NCBI RefSeq assembly: GCF_028618695.1
Contig: NZ_JAQIVI010000752.1
Span: forward strand, 1-11,653
Reading direction: 5' to 3'
Length of the DNA stretch: 11,653 bases
DNA from: Natrinema soli
GTDB taxonomy: Archaea; Halobacteriota; Halobacteria; Halobacteriales; Natrialbaceae
The translations under genes and the position numbers were made by a program. Shown one piece after another: positions 7,512 to 11,653 of this stretch. The notes under the pieces were generated by a model. The model did not search any database. It saw only the letters and a program-made list of their open reading frames with translations, and had not been told where the DNA came from. Each line of letters begins with the position of its first letter. Position 1 is the stretch's first letter.

Positions 7512-7551
7512 ACTGGTCCGGCGGAGTATATAAACAGCCAACACTGGGTGG
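7512..7551 (+). promoter_or_regulatory. CoA-transferase operon promoter with upstream and downstream elements
   Basis: TATATAAAC (7527-7535) is a clear TATA box, with the start expected near 7555-7558 and a leader of about 33 bases to the ATG at 7590. Just upstream is ACTGGTCCGGCG (7512-7523), nearly repeated before the regulator gene (9941-9952). Just downstream is AGCCAACACTGGGTGG (7536-7551), the inverted partner of the hyuA element. The roughly 140 bases between the two promoters (7371-7511) hold no gene I can support. Confidence 0.75.
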
Positions 7552-7589
7552 ACCAACTGTCTTTCGTCGACGTGATGTAGCACACGGAA

Positions 7590-8807
7590 ATGACAGCACG
7601 AGAACGAACGGGTCCGCTCGACGGGCTCCGCGTCATCGACATGTCCGGAATGATAAGCGGCGCGTTCGCGACGACGATGATGGGTGATTTCGGCGCAGAC
7701 ATCGTGATGATCGAACATCCCCGGACCGGTGACCCGATCCGCGAGTGGCCCCAGAAGACCGAGAGCGGGGAATCGCTCGCCTGGAAATCGCTGGGTCGAA
7801 ACAAGCGGTGTATCACGCTCGATCTGGGCTCCGAACGCGGTCGCGAGATCGCCCTCGTACTGATCGAAGAAGCCGATGTTGTCTTCGAGAACTTCCGTCC
7901 GGGGACGATGGAGCGGTGGGGACTCGGCCCCGACGACGTTCACGAGGTCAACGAAGAGGCGATCATGGTTCGGCTCTCCGGGTATGGGCAAACGGGCCCG
8001 AAGTCGCAGAAACCTGGGTTCGGGACGATCGCAGAGGGTATCTCCGGCTGGGCGCACGCGAACGGCTTCCCCGACCGCGAACCGCTCCTGCCACCGATCA
8101 GTCTCGCGGATCTGACGGCCGCGCAGTTCGCCCTGCAGGCGACCATGATGGCGATCTTCGAGCGCGACATCGGCCGCGGCGGAAGCGGCGAGGGACAGGT
8201 CATCGACGTGTCGCTGACGGAACCCCTCTGGCGGCTGTTCTTCGGCGAGGTGGAGGCCTACGACCGGATGGAACACGTCCGCGAACGGACCGGCAACCAG
8301 CATCCGAGTACGGCCCCGCGGAATATCTACGAGACCGCCGACGGGCACATCACCATGTCCGCTTCGAATCAGAAGATCTTTGAGCGCGTCGCCGAGGCTA
8401 TCGACAAGCCCGAACTCGTCGACGACCCACGATTCGAAGACAACTCGACCCGCGTCGAGAACAACGAGCCGCTCAACGCGGTGATCGAGGCGTGGACGAA
8501 ACAGCGCACGACCGCCGAGGCAACCGAGACGCTTGAGGCCCACGACGCCATCGTCGGCCCCGTTTACGACATGGCGGATATTTTCGCGGACGAGCAGTTT
8601 CGGGCCCGCGATAGCTTCGTCGAGGTCGAAGATCCGGACGTCGGGTTAATCAAGACGTTCGCCCCCATCCCGAAGTTCTCCAGAACGCCGGGCGAGGTGG
8701 AGTTCCTCGGCCCGCAACACGGTGAGCACAACGAGGACGTTTACCGGGACGAACTTGGGATGACGGCCGAGGAGTACACGGAACTGAAAGAGGAGGGAAT
8801 CATCTAG
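7590..8807 (+). CDS. class III (CaiB/BaiF, formyl-CoA transferase-type) CoA-transferase
   Basis: The protein has 405 residues, the normal length of the family III CoA-transferases. Visible landmarks are GPLDGLRVIDMS (8-19), ENFRPGTMERWG (100-111), RLSGYGQTGP (128-137), GFGTIAEGISG (143-153), and the likely catalytic aspartate D174 in PPISLADLTAAQFALQA. These enzymes move CoA between carboxylic acids through an aspartyl-CoA thioester. Donor and acceptor acids cannot be read from the sequence. It is cytoplasmic. The ATG at 7590 is preferred because the conserved GPLDGLRVID block starts at residue 8 and the promoter fits; no Shine-Dalgarno is present in the short leader. The stop TAG directly abuts the ATG of the next gene, so the two proteins are almost certainly made together and probably act in sequence. 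The gene is divergent from hyuAB across a shared control region. Confidence 0.92.
   Translation: MTARERTGPLDGLRVIDMSGMISGAFATTMMGDFGADIVMIEHPRTGDPIREWPQKTESGESLAWKSLGRNKRCITLDLGSERGREIALVLIEEADVVFENFRPGTMERWGLGPDDVHEVNEEAIMVRLSGYGQTGPKSQKPGFGTIAEGISGWAHANGFPDREPLLPPISLADLTAAQFALQATMMAIFERDIGRGGSGEGQVIDVSLTEPLWRLFFGEVEAYDRMEHVRERTGNQHPSTAPRNIYETADGHITMSASNQKIFERVAEAIDKPELVDDPRFEDNSTRVENNEPLNAVIEAWTKQRTTAEATETLEAHDAIVGPVYDMADIFADEQFRARDSFVEVEDPDVGLIKTFAPIPKFSRTPGEVEFLGPQHGEHNEDVYRDELGMTAEEYTELKEEGII
8791..8797 (+). promoter_or_regulatory. strong Shine-Dalgarno for the LeuA-family gene
   Basis: AGGAGGG sits 11 bases before the ATG at 8808, inside the last codons of the CoA-transferase. It complements the CCUCCU at the archaeal 16S rRNA 3' end. 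It supports 8808 as the start and internal initiation on a two-gene mRNA, in contrast to the SD-less first genes here. Confidence 0.7.
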
Positions 8808-9899
8808 ATGCAACTGAACGACGTGACGCTCCGGGAAGGCGATCAAATGCCCGGACGAGAGTACACCGCCGAGCAAAAGATCGAGTGCGTCCGCGCGCTC
8901 GACAATCTCGGCGTTCCGTTCGTTCAACCGGCGTTTCCAGCGACGGGCGAGAAGGACAGGACCGTCGTCGCGGAACTCAGCGGCACAACCGACGCGGAGA
9001 TCATCGCGCTGGCGCGGGCGCTCGAGCGCGATATCGACGCGGCGGTCGATGCCAGTGCCGACGTCGTCGAAACGTTCGTCTCGGTTTCGGATAGACATCT
9101 CGAGCACCTCCTCGGGATGTCCCGGGAGGAGATGCTGGCGATGCTAGCCGAGGCGGTCGAGTATATCACCGATCGCGGTGTCACACCGCACGTCACGCTC
9201 GCGGACGCCTTCCGAACGGATCACGAAGCGCTGATCGAGGTCTTCGAAACAATCCCGAACGTCCCGTTCGTCACCCTCGCGGACTCCGTCGGCGCACGGA
9301 CGCCCGCGACCGTCTCGTCGTCCCTCGATCGGCTCTCGGACGACGTCGACTTCTCGCGCGTCGGCGTCCACTTCCACGACGATATGGGCTGTGGCACGGC
9401 GAACGCCCTGACGGCATACCACGCCGGCGTCCAGAAGGCCGACGTGAGCGTCGCATCGCTGGGTGAACGGGCGGGGAACAGTTCGCTTGAGGAAGTGATC
9501 GTCGCCTGTGCCGTCGATCTCGGCGACGACCTCGGCATCGAGACGGACGAACTCGTTCCGGTCTGTCGGAACGTCCTCGAGACGCTCGGGGAGGAGTACG
9601 GCGGCCGAAAGGCGATCCTCGGCGAGGCGATCTCGGAACACGAGTCGGGGATCCACACCGCCGCGATGCTCAGCGATCCCGCTACGCTCGAGCCGTTCGA
9701 TCCCGCCGCCTTCGGCGGTGAGCGCCGACTCGTGTTCGGCAAAGCGACGGGGAACGATGGCGCGCGCAAACTCCTCGAACGCGCGGGTGTCGAGACCGAC
9801 GACGAGACGCTCTCGTCGTTCAAATCGACATTGGCCGAGTGCGGTCCGTTCGATCTGGACGAGGCGCTGACCCTCGCGACGCGGGAGTTCGGGGACTGA
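8808..9899 (+). CDS. LeuA / homocitrate synthase-like DRE-TIM metalloenzyme, no regulatory domain
   Basis: The 363 residues cover the TIM barrel and a short C-terminal lid, like NifV/AksA-type homocitrate synthases. The allosteric domain of full-length 2-isopropylmalate synthase is absent. Signatures are D5 and R9 in DVTLREGDQMPG (5-16), the metal-binding HxH at H188 and H190 in VGVHFHDDMG, GERAGNSSLEEV with N224 (219-230), EHESGIHTAAML (278-288) and GKATGNDGARKLLERAGVE in the lid. The family mostly condenses an acyl-CoA with a 2-oxoacid, while HMG-CoA lyase members do the reverse cleavage. Placement directly behind a CoA-transferase hints at a CoA-ester substrate and lyase direction, which is inference. 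GDQMPG replaces the GEQxPG I expect in LeuA or NifV. Calling it leucine biosynthesis would be unsafe because it sits in a catabolic-looking cluster. Confidence 0.88.
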   Translation: MQLNDVTLREGDQMPGREYTAEQKIECVRALDNLGVPFVQPAFPATGEKDRTVVAELSGTTDAEIIALARALERDIDAAVDASADVVETFVSVSDRHLEHLLGMSREEMLAMLAEAVEYITDRGVTPHVTLADAFRTDHEALIEVFETIPNVPFVTLADSVGARTPATVSSSLDRLSDDVDFSRVGVHFHDDMGCGTANALTAYHAGVQKADVSVASLGERAGNSSLEEVIVACAVDLGDDLGIETDELVPVCRNVLETLGEEYGGRKAILGEAISEHESGIHTAAMLSDPATLEPFDPAAFGGERRLVFGKATGNDGARKLLERAGVETDDETLSSFKSTLAECGPFDLDEALTLATREFGD

Positions 9900-9903
9900 T
9901 AGA

Positions 9904-9921
9904 CGATCGGCTCGCCGATCG
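9904..9921. terminator. perfect inverted repeat directly after the LeuA-family gene
   Basis: CGATCGGC (9904-9911) and GCCGATCG (9914-9921) are perfect reverse complements with two bases between. In RNA this gives about 7 pairs and a 4-base loop, starting 5 bases after the TGA. It could stabilise or end the CoA-transferase/LeuA mRNA, or be a protein site. No T-run follows, so true termination is unproven. Confidence 0.4.
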
Positions 9922-9940
9922 AGCTGTCGCTCGCCCCTCC

Positions 9941-9960
9941 ACTGGTCGGGCGTATTTAGG
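9941..9960 (+). promoter_or_regulatory. putative promoter of the HTH_10 regulator
   Basis: TATTTAGG (9953-9960) is a modest TATA box. It is directly preceded by ACTGGTCGGGCG (9941-9952), which matches the element before the CoA-transferase TATA box at 11 of 12 bases. Transcription would start near 9980, downstream of the ATG at 9969 and about 30 bases before the preferred start at 10011. Confidence 0.5.
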
Positions 9961-10010
9961 CAAGGGTTATGTCGTGCGGACGGCTACCATACAGCTACCG
10001 ACCGGCACCG

Positions 10011-10652
10011 ATGTTTCAAGCCGAAATACACCTTCAACAGGAGAAAGCGTGTGTGCTCAACGACTTCGCAGAGTACTTCGACACGTCGTTCGACGTCGAC
10101 ATCGAGGAGCTCCACGATCATCTCGTGACGTTTACTATTCGGATGGAAGAGCCCCGCGACGAGTACGTCGAGTTCTTCACGGATTCCGAGCAGGTCGAGC
10201 ACGTCGAGCAACTCGACGAAGCGAACTACCTGATCACGAAGACATCGTGCGGTGCGTACTCCGCCATCGACCGCAACCACGGCGTCCTCCGACGGCAGAG
10301 TCGCGTTCTCACGAACCGCCGCGTCTACACGGTCCTGTTCTTCCGCCGGGAGGACCTGCGGGCCATGATCGACGATTTCAACCGGATCGGCACCGTCACG
10401 CTGGGCAAACTTACAGAGTTCAACAAGTCGAAATCGATGCTCACTGACCGGCAACTTGAGGTCGTCACGCGCGCTCTCGAGGAAGGATACTTCGAATGGC
10501 CGCGGCGGATCAGCAGCGAGGAGCTCGCCGACGAACTGGACATCAGCCGGACGACGGCGCTCGAACACCTCCGCAAGGCGCAGTCGAAGCTCCTCACCAG
10601 CGCCATCGAGGAGAACAACCACCTAAACCTGCCCGACCGCGCTGAACCGTAG
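10011..10652 (+). CDS. HTH_10 (bacterio-opsin activator-type) transcriptional regulator
   Basis: Read from 10011 the protein has 213 residues. The C-terminal HTH_10 domain is unmistakable at about 144-196: LTDRQLEVVTRALEEGYFEWPRRIS, then ELADELDISRTTALEHLRKAQSKLL. The N-terminal ~130 residues (MFQAEIHLQQEKACVLNDFA...) are the sensor-like part found in many haloarchaeal relatives; its ligand is unknown. An upstream in-frame ATG at 9969 would add 14 residues lacking family character (with Cys, Pro and Tyr). I prefer 10011 because relatives typically begin at MFQ and because the TATA box places transcription start after 9969. It follows the CoA-transferase/LeuA pair by 111 bases on the same strand, has its own promoter candidate, and is the natural candidate to control the divergent catabolic operons, by activation or repression. 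Confidence 0.9.
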   Translation: MFQAEIHLQQEKACVLNDFAEYFDTSFDVDIEELHDHLVTFTIRMEEPRDEYVEFFTDSEQVEHVEQLDEANYLITKTSCGAYSAIDRNHGVLRRQSRVLTNRRVYTVLFFRREDLRAMIDDFNRIGTVTLGKLTEFNKSKSMLTDRQLEVVTRALEEGYFEWPRRISSEELADELDISRTTALEHLRKAQSKLLTSAIEENNHLNLPDRAEP

Positions 10653-10660
10653 ATTCCGAT

Positions 10661-10713
10661 ACCGTTCGGTCGACAGAGGTACGCTCCGTTCGGTCCGTTC
10701 CACACACCGAACG
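10661..10713. repeat. short repeated CCGTTCGGT motif
   Basis: CCGTTCGGT occurs at 10662-10670 and 10686-10694, and CCGAACG at 10707-10713 is the reversed core. This lies in the 166-base gap between the regulator and thpR, which holds no gene I can support. It may be a binding site cluster or chance in GC-rich DNA. Confidence 0.3.
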
Positions 10714-10788
10714 CGACGATTCCGTTGGCGGCCACGTGCCACCCCGTCGCCGGCCGCGTTCCACTCCGTTGTCGACCGAGGCCACACG

Positions 10789-10796
10789 TTCAATAG
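10789..10796 (+). promoter_or_regulatory. weak TATA-like element before thpR
   Basis: TTCAATAG is the only AT-rich patch in the last 60 bases before thpR. It is centred about 26 bases before the ATG, the spacing for a leaderless transcript. The match to a TATA box is weak. Confidence 0.3.
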
Positions 10797-10818
10797 CTGC
10801 TCGGTCGAAGCCCTGCAT

Positions 10819-11376
10819 ATGCGACTGTTCGTCAGCGTCGACCTGCCCGACGACCTCGCCGAACCGGTCGCCGATCTCCAGGACGAGTTCGCGGACGCGA
10901 GCGGACTCAATTTCACGGACCCCGAGCAGGCCCACATCACGATGAAGTTCCTCGGCGATATCGACGATGATCGGGTTCCCGACCTCGAGCGAGCGCTCTC
11001 CGCCGCAGTCGCGGACGCGGATATCGACCCCTTCACCGTCCGCTACGGCGGACTGGGCGTCTTCCCGAGTCTCGAGTACATCAGCGTCGTCTGGCTGGGC
11101 GTCGAGCGGGGCGGCGACGAACTCACTCGACTCCACGAGTCTGTCGAGAACCGGATGACGGCATTGGGGTTCGACGCCGAGGACCACGATTTCACTCCCC
11201 ACGTCACGCTCGCGCGGATGGAACACGCCGGCGGGAAGGAACTGGTCCAGGATCTCGTTCGCGAGCGCGATCCGACCATCGGCGAGACTCGAGTCGACGA
11301 GATTCGACTGACCGAGAGCACTCTCACGGACGAGGGACCGGTCTACTCGACGGTCGAGTCGTTCCCGCTCGAGTGA
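10819..11376 (+). CDS. thpR: RNA 2',3'-cyclic phosphodiesterase (2'-5' RNA ligase family)
   Basis: The 185-residue protein is the usual size for ThpR/LigT. Both catalytic 2H motifs are present: HIT at 39-41 in EQAHITMKFLGDI and HVT at 128-130 in FTPHVTLARM. The N-terminus MRLFVSVDLP is also the family signature and fixes the start. The enzyme hydrolyses 2',3'-cyclic phosphate ends of RNA to 2'-phosphates and can join tRNA halves by 2'-5' linkage in vitro; its physiological role in archaea is unsettled. It is cytoplasmic and unusually acidic, as expected for a haloarchaeon. It appears to be a stand-alone gene, 166 bases after the regulator, with no functional link to the catabolic cluster. Confidence 0.95.
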   Translation: MRLFVSVDLPDDLAEPVADLQDEFADASGLNFTDPEQAHITMKFLGDIDDDRVPDLERALSAAVADADIDPFTVRYGGLGVFPSLEYISVVWLGVERGGDELTRLHESVENRMTALGFDAEDHDFTPHVTLARMEHAGGKELVQDLVRERDPTIGETRVDEIRLTESTLTDEGPVYSTVESFPLE

Positions 11377-11397
11377 GCGGTGCCCGTCGGAACCGCT
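11376..11397. other. short inverted repeat at the end of thpR
   Basis: AGCGGT (11376-11381) and ACCGCT (11392-11397) can form a 6-bp stem with a 10-base loop starting at the last base of the stop codon. There is no T-run behind it. It may be a 3' processing or stabilising structure. Confidence 0.3.
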
Positions 11398-11490
11398 GGC
11401 AACGTGTTACTCCCGGGCGGACACGTCGGATCCGTCTCAGTTCTCGAGCCGCGACAGCCCGCTGTACGATACCAGTAGACCGCCCGATTG

Positions 11491-11510
11491 CGATATAGTC
11501 AGAAAATACA
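11491..11510 (+). promoter_or_regulatory. candidate promoter of the Tat-signal gene
   Basis: The AT-rich stretch CGATATAGTCAGAAAATACA lies 45-64 bases before the ATG at 11555. AAAATACA (11503-11510) would give a start near 11533 and a leader of about 20 bases. The choice between the two TATA-like cores is uncertain. The rest of the 178-base gap after thpR holds no gene I can support. Confidence 0.35.
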
Positions 11511-11554
11511 GAACTGGGTATCAAGGCTGACTCCGCCGTAGCGAACCCGACACC

Positions 11555-11653
11555 ATGCCACCCGGACTCACTGATCGGCCGTCCGACGGCGAGCGAAGCC
11601 GGTGGCGCGTCACTCGTCGAGAGGCGCTCGCCGCGATCGGGGGCGCGGCCCTC
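11555..11653 (+). CDS. N-terminus of a probable Tat-exported protein, cut by the window edge
   Basis: Thirty-three codons are visible from the ATG at 11555 and the frame stays open to the last base. The sequence has a polar, basic head followed by VTRREALAAIGGAAL. This is a twin-arginine motif (T-R-R-x-A-L) leading into a small-residue hydrophobic stretch, typical of haloarchaeal Tat signal peptides. The mature protein lies outside the window, so no function can be given. It could be a lipoprotein or a secreted enzyme; many haloarchaeal exported proteins use Tat because they fold before export. Confidence 0.65.
   Translation, partial: MPPGLTDRPSDGERSRWRVTRREALAAIGGAAL

Noticed and set aside
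7446..8543. Minus-strand frame (365 codons) opposite the CoA-transferase and its promoter
   Set aside because: It is antisense to a clear CoA-transferase, runs through the divergent promoter region, and has no family features.
8808..9899. Plain leucine-biosynthesis LeuA
   Set aside because: The C-terminal regulatory domain is absent, the signature is atypical, and the gene is coupled to a CoA-transferase in place of leuC, leuD or leuB.
9969..10010. Upstream ATG of the HTH_10 regulator adding 14 residues
   Set aside because: The extension lacks family character, relatives begin at MFQ, and the TATA box at 9953-9960 would place the transcript start after 9969.
11438..11516. CAGTTCT (11438) and AGAACTG (11510) as an inverted repeat flanking the promoter region of the Tat gene
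   Set aside because: Only 7 bases match over a 65-base spacing, which is expected by chance.
11324..11524. Minus-strand 66-codon frame at the end of thpR
   Set aside because: It overlaps thpR, is Arg-rich, and has no promoter or ribosome site that I can see.

Overview
The window looks like chromosome or megaplasmid DNA of a halophilic archaeon (class Halobacteria). The DNA is GC-rich, the predicted proteins are loaded with Asp and Glu, and genes start from archaeal TATA boxes. At least one start is apparently leaderless, and a Bat-type (HTH_10) regulator, a family typical of haloarchaea, is present. The genus cannot be fixed from this sequence. Nine protein genes are supported, two of them cut by the window ends. 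I see no RNA genes, insertion sequences, CRISPR arrays or origins, and no gene-free stretch longer than about 300 bases.

Layout: (1) 1-807, minus strand: the 5' part of a TPR-repeat protein with a Gly-rich tail, running off the left edge. (2) 899-2527, minus: an FAD-dependent amine-oxidase/phytoene-desaturase-like enzyme with its own, apparently leaderless, promoter. (3) 2645-7295, minus: a three-gene set transcribed hyuA -> hyuB -> cysteine amidohydrolase, where the last gene resembles N-carbamoylsarcosine amidase. (4) 7296-7589: a divergent control region in which the two opposite core promoters are near-identical inverted copies of each other. (5) 7590-9899, plus: a class III CoA-transferase directly abutting a LeuA/homocitrate-synthase-like DRE-TIM enzyme. 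(6) 10011-10652, plus: the HTH_10 regulator. (7) 10819-11376, plus: the RNA 2',3'-cyclic phosphodiesterase ThpR. (8) 11555 to the edge, plus: the N-terminus of a probable Tat-exported protein.

Items 3 to 6 read as one catabolic island. HyuA and HyuB would open a cyclic amide, imide or hydantoin-like ring (or carboxylate a ketone) at the expense of ATP. The cysteine hydrolase would remove a carbamoyl or amide group. The CoA-transferase and DRE-TIM enzyme could activate and then cleave (or, in reverse, build) the remaining carbon acid. The shared promoter elements, and a related element in front of the regulator gene, suggest coordinated control. The substrate is not known. N-methylhydantoin (a creatinine breakdown product) is the most specific guess, based on the pairing of HyuAB with an N-carbamoylsarcosine-amidase-like protein. 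The TPR, FAD-enzyme, ThpR and Tat genes look like unrelated neighbours.
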